NCBI GenBank assembly: GCA_903885855.1
Contig: CAISKG010000334.1
Location: 1 to 5,217 of the forward strand
Direction of reading: 5' to 3'
DNA from: an uncultured Planctomycetaceae bacterium
GTDB lineage: Bacteria > Planctomycetota > Planctomycetia > Pirellulales > UBA1268
Length of the DNA stretch: 5,217 bases
This document shows, piece after piece, positions 1-5,217 of this stretch. The translations under genes and the position numbers were made by a program. The first letter of the stretch is position 1. Each line of letters starts with the position of its first letter. The notes under the pieces were generated by a model. That model was given only the letters and a program-made list of their open reading frames with translations. It was not told the DNA's origin and did no database searches.

Positions 1-473
1 AGCGTGCCGAGCCCGAGCCGCACCGGCGTCGCCAGGCCGGCGCGGAGCGCGACGCGGCCCCCCGTCCGCGCGGCGGCCAGCGTCGCCACGCGCACCGCCG
101 CACCGCCGAGGCGACCGACCAGGAGGTCGACCTGGCGGCTGCCGCGCGCGCCGGTGGCGCACCAGGTGGCGAAGTGCTCGCAGTTTTCCACCACCGGGCA
201 GTAGCCGTCGCGGTCGACCAGCGCCAGCGCGCGCCGTGCGACCTCCTCGGCGGGGAAGCGGGCCGGCGGATCGACGACGACGCGCACCGCCGCGCCGGCG
301 GCGAACTCGGCCAGCGACGTCCGCGCCACCCGTCCGCCGCCGAAGATCCGATCGGGGTCGTCGGGGCGGGCGTGGACGACGGTGCCGTCGCCGAGATCGA
401 CGCCGTGGTGGGTGTAGGTCACGGCCGATCCGGCGAGGCGGCGTTCGACGGCGAGACGGTCACCGAGAGCCAT
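1..473 (-). CDS. LRAT-domain protein (NlpC/P60-like papain fold), 3' end cut by window edge
   Basis: An open frame of 157 codons runs from an ATG at 473 off the window edge with no stop, so the C-terminus is missing. The sequence shows the hallmarks of the lecithin:retinol acyltransferase (LRAT) domain. Residues 22-34 have a His, a G-D-G turn and a second His exactly 12 residues later (H22, G28-D29-G30, H34), the spacing seen in HRASLS/PLA2G16 proteins. Residues 97-101 are N-C-E-H-F, whose Cys98 is the family nucleophile. Known members transfer acyl groups or hydrolyse thioester-type bonds through a Cys-His-His centre; bacterial members are mostly uncharacterised. After Cys98 comes an Ala/Val/Leu/Arg-rich stretch (about 113-157) that might associate with membrane, but it carries arginines and no clear helix can be called. 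A GAGGAG Shine-Dalgarno lies 6 bases before the ATG. It sits 125 bases downstream of the kinase on the same strand. The domain call is confident; substrate and role are unknown. Confidence 0.8.
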   Translation of the reverse strand, partial: MALGDRLAVERRLAGSAVTYTHHGVDLGDGTVVHARPDDPDRIFGGGRVARTSLAEFAAGAAVRVVVDPPARFPAEEVARRALALVDRDGYCPVVENCEHFATWCATGARGSRQVDLLVGRLGGAAVRVATLAAARTGGRVALRAGLATPVRLGLGT

Positions 474-479
474 GCGATT

Positions 480-485
480 CTCCTC
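480..485 (-). promoter_or_regulatory. Ribosome binding site of the LRAT-domain gene
   Basis: Reading the minus strand, GAGGAG is followed by a 6-base spacer and ATG at 473. This fixes the start of the LRAT-domain gene and suggests it is translated independently of the kinase. Confidence 0.7.
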
Positions 486-513
486 GGGCGGGCGGCGCGC
501 ACCGCTTCCCGCC

Positions 514-519
514 ATCCTA
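514..519 (-). promoter_or_regulatory. Possible -10 element upstream of LRAT-domain gene
   Basis: The minus strand reads TAGGAT, matching the TAnnAT core of a -10 box, 40 bases before the ATG at 473. Seventeen bases further upstream is GAACCA (542-537), which is a poor match to TTGACA but resembles the GAAC core of ECF-type -35 boxes. Similar TAG(G/C)AT elements precede the other two minus-strand genes. This is inference from a short match only. Confidence 0.25.
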
Positions 520-567
520 CGCGGCGGCCCCGAGGCTGGTTCGGACACCGGGCCGACGAGGGCTTTT

Positions 568-585
568 CCCCGGCCTGGGCCGGGG
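568..585 (-). other. Perfect inverted repeat between kinase and LRAT gene (hairpin, possible weak terminator or attenuator)
   Basis: An 18-base perfect palindrome, 8-bp arms CCCCGGCC/GGCCGGGG around two bases, lies 13 bases after the kinase stop codon. In RNA it would fold as a 7-bp all-GC stem with a 4-base loop. In the minus-strand transcript the stem is followed by AAAA rather than U's, so it is not a standard intrinsic terminator. It could slow polymerase, protect the 3' end of the kinase message, or be a chance product of high GC. Confidence 0.35.
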
Positions 586-598
586 GGCCGGGGGGCGG

Positions 599-2377
599 TC
601 AGTCGGCACGCCGGCGCTGGCGGAAATACTTGTAGCCGGGGATGAAGAAGCAGGCCGCGCTCACCACACCGAAGATGATGTGGTCGCAGTCGGGGAAGGC
701 GCACATCACCAGCGCCGTGGCGAACAGCGCCGCGGCCTGGATGTAGAAGGCGCCGGAGAGGACCGCCGCCTTGGCGAAGAACGCCCCCCCCGCCACGAGC
801 GAGAGCACCGGCGAGAGGGTGAGCACCGGCAGGCCGAGGAGTCCCTCCACCCAGAACAGCAGCACGCTCGAGATCATCGCCCCGCCCCAGATGTGGGCCA
901 CCTGCCGCTCCACGGCGGTGACCGGTCCGGTGCGGTGGCGCAGGGCCCAGAAGATCGGCGCCCACAGCGCGAGCCCGCCGGCCCAGAGGACGAGGTAGGG
1001 CCACCGTGTGGTGATGCCCTGCCAGGCCAGCACGTCGGTCGTCACCGAGAGGACGAGGACGACGATCGAGTGCCACATCCACAACAGGCCCCAGTTCTCG
1101 AGGACCACCGCATGGTGCGTCTCGCGGAACAGCCGGGCCACGACGTCGCCGAGGCCCCCCCGGCTGGCGGCCACCGGATCGCCGGCGAGGAAGGCACGCA
1201 GGTCGGCGGCCAGGGCCCCGGCCGAGGCGTAGCGCAGATCGGAAGGCTTCTGCAGCGTCTTGAGCGCCACCAGCTCGAGGTCGCGGTCGACGCGCCGGTC
1301 GATGGACCGCGGCAGCGGCGGATCCGACTCGAGGACGGCGAGGATCGTATCCATGGGGCTGGCCGCCTGGAACGGCGGCCGGCCGGTGAGCATCTGGTAG
1401 AGGATGGCGCCGAGGCTCCAGACGTCGCTCGCCGGGCCGACGTCGCCGCGGCTGCCGGCGGCCTGCTCCGGCGACATGTAGCAGGGGGTGCCGAGGATCG
1501 CGCCGGTGTGGGTCACGGAGTCGTCGCCGCCGAGACGCTTGGCGAGGCCGAAGTCGGAGACGTGCGGCCTGCCCTCGGTGTCGATGAGGATGTTCGAGGG
1601 CTTGAGATCGCGGTGGAGCACGCCGCGGGCGTGCGCCGCCTCGACCGCCTCGGCCACCGCGGCGAGGATGGCGGCAGCGTCGCGCGGCGGCAGCGGGCCC
1701 GCGTCGAGGCGCCGCGAGAGCGTCGTCCCCTCCACGTACTGCATCGAATAGAAGGGGTGGCCGTCGCATTCGCCGACCTCGAACACCGACACGATGCCGG
1801 GATGGTCGAGCTTGGCGGCGGCCTCGGCCTCGCTGCGGAACCGGGCGAGATCGGCCGCGGAGGCCAGTTCGCGGCGCAGGAGCATCTTCACCGCCACCAC
1901 ACGGTCGAGGCTCCGCTGCCGCGCCCGGTACACCACCCCCATGCCGCCCCGGCCCACCTCCTCGAGCAGGTCGTAGTCGCCGAACGACGCCGGCAGCGTG
2001 AGCGCTCCGGGCACGGCCTCGCCCGCCACGGAGGGCAGCATGCCCGAGCGGCGCGGGGAGGGGGTGATCGTGGCGTCGGGATCGTGGTCGCGCGACGGGC
2101 GGTGGCGCCGTGCCGCCCCCGGCGGCAGGAACACCGCCGATCGGTCGGCCACGGCGTCGGTGACGCTGATCGCGGCGAACAACTCACGCAGATGGATGGC
2201 CAGATCGGGGTGCTCGCGCGCGAGCGCCTCGAGACGCTCCGGGGTGGCCGAGGCCTCGCCGTCGGAGAGCTCCTCGAGCAAGAGCGCGAGCCGCTCCTCC
2301 GCCTCCGCCGGGAGAGCCTCGTCGAGGGCCCGGCGGCGCGTGCGGGCTTCGTCGTGCGTTCGACCACCGGCCGTCAT
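599..2377 (-). CDS. Ser/Thr protein kinase (Hanks type) with C-terminal six-helix membrane domain
   Basis: A 592-residue membrane-bound protein kinase that transfers ATP phosphate to Ser/Thr of target proteins. Residues 1-80 are an acidic helical preamble with an E-H-P-D-L and L-R-E-L-F pattern common in planctomycete kinases; 80-130 is a likely disordered linker. The kinase domain spans about 133-400 and looks intact: glycine loop G-R-G-G-M-G 142-147, ATP lysine K164, helix-C glutamate E183, catalytic H-R-D 255-257 with K259 and N262, D-F-G 275-277, and S-P-E at 302-304 in place of A-P-E. The last 165 residues hold about six hydrophobic helices (roughly 428-450, 458-480, 496-512, 517-536, 539-559, 565-581) ending in a basic R-Q-R-R-R tail. 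There is no sizeable extracytoplasmic sensor domain. A TTG two codons upstream (2383), 6 bases from GGAGG, is an alternative start. It lies 94 bases after the sigma-factor gene, whose product is a plausible substrate. Confidence 0.93.
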   Translation of the reverse strand: MTAGGRTHDEARTRRRALDEALPAEAEERLALLLEELSDGEASATPERLEALAREHPDLAIHLRELFAAISVTDAVADRSAVFLPPGAARRHRPSRDHDPDATITPSPRRSGMLPSVAGEAVPGALTLPASFGDYDLLEEVGRGGMGVVYRARQRSLDRVVAVKMLLRRELASAADLARFRSEAEAAAKLDHPGIVSVFEVGECDGHPFYSMQYVEGTTLSRRLDAGPLPPRDAAAILAAVAEAVEAAHARGVLHRDLKPSNILIDTEGRPHVSDFGLAKRLGGDDSVTHTGAILGTPCYMSPEQAAGSRGDVGPASDVWSLGAILYQMLTGRPPFQAASPMDTILAVLESDPPLPRSIDRRVDRDLELVALKTLQKPSDLRYASAGALAADLRAFLAGDPVAASRGGLGDVVARLFRETHHAVVLENWGLLWMWHSIVVLVLSVTTDVLAWQGITTRWPYLVLWAGGLALWAPIFWALRHRTGPVTAVERQVAHIWGGAMISSVLLFWVEGLLGLPVLTLSPVLSLVAGGAFFAKAAVLSGAFYIQAAALFATALVMCAFPDCDHIIFGVVSAACFFIPGYKYFRQRRRAD

Positions 2378-2386
2378 CGTCAACCG

Positions 2387-2394
2387 CTCCCTCC
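2387..2394 (-). promoter_or_regulatory. Ribosome binding site of the kinase gene
   Basis: The minus strand reads GGAGGGAG. Its GGAGG lies 6 bases from a TTG (2383) and 12 from the ATG (2377), while its GGGAG part lies 9 bases from the ATG. Both starts are therefore feasible. ATG was chosen because it is the commoner initiator; only two residues differ. Confidence 0.55.
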
Positions 2395-2425
2395 GCCCTT
2401 CCGCCCGCCGCCGTCCCGCCCCGTC

Positions 2426-2431
2426 ATGCTA
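2426..2431 (-). promoter_or_regulatory. Possible -10 element upstream of kinase gene
   Basis: TAGCAT on the minus strand, fitting TAnnAT, lies 48 bases before the kinase ATG in an otherwise almost AT-free 94-base gap. No recognisable -35 box is seen at 16-18 bases. It may be an internal promoter that lets the kinase be made without the sigma factor, or chance. Confidence 0.2.
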
Positions 2432-2471
2432 GGGGCCTGGGGGCCGCCGACGACCCCTCGGGCCGCCCGGG

Positions 2472-3179
2472 TCATGCTTCCGCGTCGCTTCCCCCCCCGC
2501 CGGGCTCGAGCAGGCCGCGCAGCCGGCGCATGGCGCGCAGGTAGCGCATCCCCGCCGCCGGCTTGGAGAGCCCCAGCACCTCCGCCGCCTCGGCCGTGGA
2601 GAGATGCTCGAAGTGGCGCAGCAGGACGATCCGACGGTCGTCGTCATCGAGCCGTTCGACGGCGGCCGCGAAGCGCCGCTCCAGTTCGTGCCAGGTGGCC
2701 GCGGCGGCGGGGGTCAGTTCGCGGTCGGCGATCCCCGCCGCGCCGTCGCTGGCGGAGGGATCGTCGCCGCCGCCGGCCAGCGGCACCTCGCGGTCGAGGC
2801 TCCGCGAGGCGGCCACACGGTGGCGGCGGTGGGCGTCGATGAGCCGGTCGCGTGCCATGTGCCGCAGCCACAGTTGGAAGGGCATCGTCGGATTGGCGAG
2901 GTAGTCGCCGAGGCGCCGATTGGCCTCGAGCATCACGTCCTGGACGATGTCGCTGGCGTCGACGCGCCGCTGCATCGCCCGGTCCATGCGCCGATCGACG
3001 AGGCGCCGGATGGCGTCGCGATGGCGCGCCAACAGCCCGTTGACGGCGTCGCCGTCGCCGTCGCGCACCCGCTCGAGGAGCACGATGGTGGCCGGCCCGG
3101 ACGCCGCCGGCGCGGGTCCGGCAGCCGGAGGGGGGGCATCGTCCGGCGCGGGCTGGGCGTTGCCGGGGGGAGGGTTCAT
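2472..3179 (-). CDS. ECF-type RNA polymerase sigma-70 factor, kinase-associated planctomycete type
   Basis: A 235-residue alternative sigma factor that would direct RNA polymerase to specific promoters. Residues 1-30 are a Pro/Ala-rich tail. Sigma region 2 spans about 32-120: an R-V-R-D-G-D start, a D-A-S-D-I-V-Q-D motif at 74-81 (region 2.2, core binding), and M-P-F-Q-L-W-L-R at 99-106 followed by a basic R-L-I-D-A-H-R-R-H segment (regions 2.3-2.4, melting and -10 recognition). An acidic, Ser/Ala-rich linker spans 121-163. Sigma region 4 spans about 166-226 with a helix-turn-helix around L-S-T-A-E-A-A-E-V-L-G-L-S (193-205) that reads the -35 box. No anti-sigma gene is adjacent; the next gene is a Ser/Thr kinase, an arrangement frequent in planctomycetes. 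The start is uncertain: ATG 3179 was chosen, but ATG 3203 adds eight residues and the frame stays open to 3332. Neither has a clear Shine-Dalgarno. Confidence 0.9.
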   Translation of the reverse strand: MNPPPGNAQPAPDDAPPPAAGPAPAASGPATIVLLERVRDGDGDAVNGLLARHRDAIRRLVDRRMDRAMQRRVDASDIVQDVMLEANRRLGDYLANPTMPFQLWLRHMARDRLIDAHRRHRVAASRSLDREVPLAGGGDDPSASDGAAGIADRELTPAAAATWHELERRFAAAVERLDDDDRRIVLLRHFEHLSTAEAAEVLGLSKPAAGMRYLRAMRRLRGLLEPGGGGSDAEA

Positions 3180-3201
3180 GGGGCGGCGCTTTCTACCACT
3201 C

Positions 3202-3210
3202 ATCCTACCA
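3202..3210 (-). promoter_or_regulatory. Possible extended -10 element upstream of sigma-factor gene
   Basis: The minus strand reads TGGTAGGAT, matching an extended -10 pattern (TGn followed by TAnnAT), 22 bases before ATG 3179. No -35 match is seen in the GGC-rich stretch upstream. If real, transcription would start near 3195, which would exclude the alternative ATG at 3203. The evidence is a short motif only. Confidence 0.25.
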
Positions 3211-3252
3211 ACGTGTCGGCGGCGGCGGCGCCGGTCGCGCGGCGGGCTTTTT

Positions 3253-3281
3253 TTGACCGCCCCCGAACCGTGATCCATAAT
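3253..3281 (+). promoter_or_regulatory. Sigma-70-type promoter facing the S41 protease
   Basis: TTGACC (3253-3258) and CATAAT (3276-3281) are separated by exactly 17 bases. Each matches the housekeeping consensus at five of six positions, and the -35 is preceded by a T-run (3248-3254 overlapping it) that could act as an UP-like element. It is the most AT-rich patch in the window and points at the protease. Predicted transcription start is near 3288, giving a leader of about 155 bases to ATG 3443. Confidence 0.55.
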
Positions 3282-3293
3282 CGCCGGCGGTTC
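3265..3293. repeat. Inverted repeat GAACCG-N17-CGGTTC flanking the -10 box
   Basis: GAACCG at 3265-3270 and its exact reverse complement CGGTTC at 3288-3293 lie 23 bases centre to centre, about two helical turns, straddling the CATAAT box and the predicted start site. The position suits an operator bound by a dimeric regulator. GAACC also resembles ECF -35 cores. The arms are short and do not extend, so chance is possible. Confidence 0.3.
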
Positions 3294-3442
3294 AAGGACA
3301 GACCGCTGCCGGCCGCCACGGGATGCGGCCAATCGTCAACGGACTGTTATTCGTGGACATCGCCCGCACCGAGGCGTGTTCCGGTCGCCGCCAGCCGCCG
3401 CCGGGCGAGCGGGGCGACCGTGACGATTGTGCGGGTGGGGCG

Positions 3443-5217
3443 ATGCGTGCCGTGCGGCGCCTCTGCCTGCCGGTGCTCGCGGGCCTGCCGGTGCTGTTCA
3501 TGGCCGGGCCGACGGCCGCCCAGCCGGTGCCGGTCATCGGCCAGGAAGATCCCGGCGCGGCCGTCGTCCCGCTGGTGGCGCCGCGGCCGGCTGGTTCCGT
3601 CCCCCCGACCGTGGCCCTCCCCCGCGCCCCCGCGCCGCCGCGCGGCGTGCCGCCGGTATCGGGTGCGTCGGGCGCTCCCGCCGATCTCGCGGCGCGGCTG
3701 GCGGCGCTCGAGGAGGAGCGGCGCTGGAGCGACCTGGTGGCGCTGTGCGAACCGCTCGTGCGCCACGGCAACCTCCCGGCCGCGTGCCTCGATCGGTACG
3801 ATCTCGCGCGGATCCACTGCGACCTCGTCCGCCGGCACTCCGAGTCGGCCTTCCGGGGGCGTCTGGCCACCCTCTCCGAGGCCGATGGCCGGCGGCTGCA
3901 CCGCGACGTCCTGTCGCGGATCCGCACCCATCACGTCGACGCCCCGGACGTGCACCGCCTCACGCTCCGCGGCCTGCGCGCGATGGATGTGGCCGTCGAG
4001 CATCCGTTGTTCCTCTCGCTGTGGGCGCCCCAGGCCGACGACGCCCGCCGCGGCGCCTACCGCGAGCAGGTGGGCCGGCTCGTCGCCGGTCGCACCGTCA
4101 CGACGCAGGCCGAGGCGGAGACGGTGGTGGCCTGGGCGGCGCGGATCGGCCACGCCACGCTGGGCATCCCGCCGGCCGTGACCCTCCTGGAGATCACGGC
4201 GGCCACCATGGGCGGCCTCGACGAATACTCCACCTTCCTCACCAACGGCCAGCTCGACGACCTCTACGCCCAGATCGAGGGCAACTTCGTCGGCCTCGGT
4301 GTCGAGCTCAAGACCGCCCCCGACGGCCTCCTCGTCGTGGACGTGATCACCGGCAGCCCGGCGGAGCGCGGCGGCCTGCGCGGCGGCGACCACATCGTCG
4401 CCATCGACGGCCGGTCGATCGGCGGCCTGTCGGTCGACGAGTCGGCGCAGCTGCTGCAGGGCCCGGAGGGTTCGACGGTGGCCCTCGAGGTGGCGCGCGG
4501 CGGGGCCGCGGCGAGCCGCGTGCAGCTGCAGCGCGAGCATGTCGAGGTGCCGAGCGTGGAGGACGTGCGCATGATCGACCCCGCGGCGGGCATCGCGCAC
4601 GTCAAGCTCTCCTCCTTCCAAAAGACGACGGCCGCCGACCTCGAGGGGGCGCTGCGACGCCTCGACGCGGCGGGGATGCGATCCCTGGTGATCGACCTGC
4701 GCGGCAATCCCGGCGGGCTGCTCTCCGCCGCGGTGGACGTGGCCGACCTGTTCCTCGAGCGCGGCCTCGTGGTGGCGACGCGCGGCCGCAGTCCGGAGGA
4801 GGACTTCAACTACTCCGCCACCCGTGCCGGCACGTGGCGGATGCCGATCGTGGTCCTCATCGACGGCGACTCCGCCAGCTCCAGCGAGATCTTCGCCGGG
4901 GCGATCCGCGACCATGGCCGCGGCACGATCGTCGGCAGCCGGAGTTTCGGCAAGGGATCGATCCAGGGCATCTTCCCGCTCGACGTGGGAGGCGTGGGCC
5001 TGCGCCTGACGACGGCGAAGTTCTTCTCGCCCAAGGGCCGCCCCTACGCCCGCGTGGGGGTGGAGCCCGACCTCCCCGTGCAGGTGGCGGCCCGTCCCGC
5101 GTCCCCCCCGGAGCCGCGCGAGGGCCTGGCGGTGGCGCTGGAGCCCGAGGTGGCCGACGCCCCGGGCGACGCCGCGCTCGAGGCCGCCGTCGCCGCCGCA
5201 CGGCGCGGGCTCGAGCG
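3443..5217 (+). CDS. S41-family C-terminal processing protease (CtpA/Prc-like), 3' end cut by window edge
   Basis: A secreted serine protease of 591 visible codons, still open at the window edge. Residues 1-26 are a signal peptide: basic R2-R6, hydrophobic core 7-22, likely cleavage after T-A-A at 26. A Pro/Ala/Val-rich linker (27-80) leads into a mostly helical region (81-256) longer than in typical CtpA and not recognised as a named domain. G-L-D-E-Y-S-T-F-L at 258-266 corresponds to the family's L-D-P-h-S-x-F-L motif. A PDZ domain runs from G-L-G-V-E-L (284-289) to about 352. The S41 core has D-L-R-G-N-P-G-G at 418-425, nucleophile Ser479 in S-A-S-S-S-E, Lys504 in F-G-K-G and Gln508, matching the Ser-Lys-Gln triad and the 25-residue Ser-Lys spacing of CtpA and Prc. 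G-V-E-P-D at 539-543 closes the fold. It would cleave envelope proteins near their C-termini. ATG 3443 was chosen because the signal peptide begins there; in-frame ATG 3323 is possible but would bury it. Confidence 0.93.
   Translation, partial: MRAVRRLCLPVLAGLPVLFMAGPTAAQPVPVIGQEDPGAAVVPLVAPRPAGSVPPTVALPRAPAPPRGVPPVSGASGAPADLAARLAALEEERRWSDLVALCEPLVRHGNLPAACLDRYDLARIHCDLVRRHSESAFRGRLATLSEADGRRLHRDVLSRIRTHHVDAPDVHRLTLRGLRAMDVAVEHPLFLSLWAPQADDARRGAYREQVGRLVAGRTVTTQAEAETVVAWAARIGHATLGIPPAVTLLEITAATMGGLDEYSTFLTNGQLDDLYAQIEGNFVGLGVELKTAPDGLLVVDVITGSPAERGGLRGGDHIVAIDGRSIGGLSVDESAQLLQGPEGSTVALEVARGGAAASRVQLQREHVEVPSVEDVRMIDPAAGIAHVKLSSFQKTTAADLEGALRRLDAAGMRSLVIDLRGNPGGLLSAAVDVADLFLERGLVVATRGRSPEEDFNYSATRAGTWRMPIVVLIDGDSASSSEIFAGAIRDHGRGTIVGSRSFGKGSIQGIFPLDVGGVGLRLTTAKFFSPKGRPYARVGVEPDLPVQVAARPASPPEPREGLAVALEPEVADAPGDAALEAAVAAARRGLE

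Noticed and set aside
2384..2471. Possible attenuator or terminator between sigma and kinase genes
   Set aside because: Several GGGGCC-type self-complementary pieces exist, but no stem longer than about 5 bp with a sensible loop and no T-tract. This is explained by composition.
236..2842. 868-codon plus-strand open frame antisense to the kinase and part of the sigma gene
   Set aside because: Its protein is low-complexity Arg/Gly/His/Pro-rich with no domain. The opposite strand encodes an unambiguous kinase with all catalytic motifs. Long antisense frames are expected at this GC content.
3218..3229. Short GGC trinucleotide repeat in the divergent region
   Set aside because: Only four units, in a genome where GGC is very common. 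There is no support for a functional repeat or CRISPR-like element.
3241..3261. GGCGG/CCGCC stem with a T-run, resembling a terminator
   Set aside because: The T-run lies in the loop rather than after the stem, the stem is only 5 bp, and the site lies between divergent gene starts where no terminator is needed. The T-run fits better with the -35 region.
2604..4181. 525-codon plus-strand open frame spanning the sigma gene, divergent promoter and protease N-terminus
   Set aside because: It overlaps two well-supported genes in the wrong strand or frame, runs through the promoter region, and its protein is Arg/Pro/Ser-rich and featureless.
3347..4915. 522-codon minus-strand open frame antisense to the S41 protease
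   Set aside because: Composition is Arg/His/Asp/Val-rich without recognisable motifs, and the plus strand carries the full S41 catalytic set. It is a shadow of that gene.

Overview
The window is very GC-rich, with G or C at nearly every third codon position. It looks like a planctomycete (Planctomycetota) or a close relative. The main reasons are a planctomycete-style ECF sigma factor directly upstream of a membrane-anchored Ser/Thr kinase, and a nearby secreted S41 protease with a long lineage-style N-terminal region. Genus or species cannot be told from this sequence. All assignments rest on reading motifs by eye; no database search was run.

Layout. Positions 3179 down to 1 (minus strand) carry three co-directional genes: an ECF-type sigma-70 factor (2472-3179), a Ser/Thr protein kinase with a six-helix C-terminal membrane domain (599-2377), and the start of an LRAT-domain protein of the NlpC/P60-like papain fold (1-473, cut by the window edge). 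The gaps between them are short (94 and 125 bases) with no convincing U-tract terminator, so they could be co-transcribed. Each gene also has a weak -10-like TAG(G/C)AT element upstream. Positions 3443-5217 (plus strand) carry a divergent S41 C-terminal processing protease with signal peptide, PDZ domain and Ser-Lys-Gln catalytic residues, cut at its 3' end. The 263-base divergent region holds a good sigma-70-type promoter (TTGACC-N17-CATAAT) facing the protease, with a 6-bp inverted repeat flanking its -10 box.

How it may work. The sigma factor and kinase look like a signalling pair in which the kinase replaces the usual anti-sigma factor. The sigma region 2.2 reads D-A-S-D where canonical ECF factors have D-A-E-D, so a serine sits where a core-binding acid is expected and is a candidate phosphosite. 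The LRAT protein, a possible acyltransferase or thiol hydrolase, would be an effector or a regulated target. The protease is probably an independently transcribed envelope enzyme. No RNA genes, CRISPR arrays or mobile elements were seen, and no gene-free stretch exceeds 300 bases.
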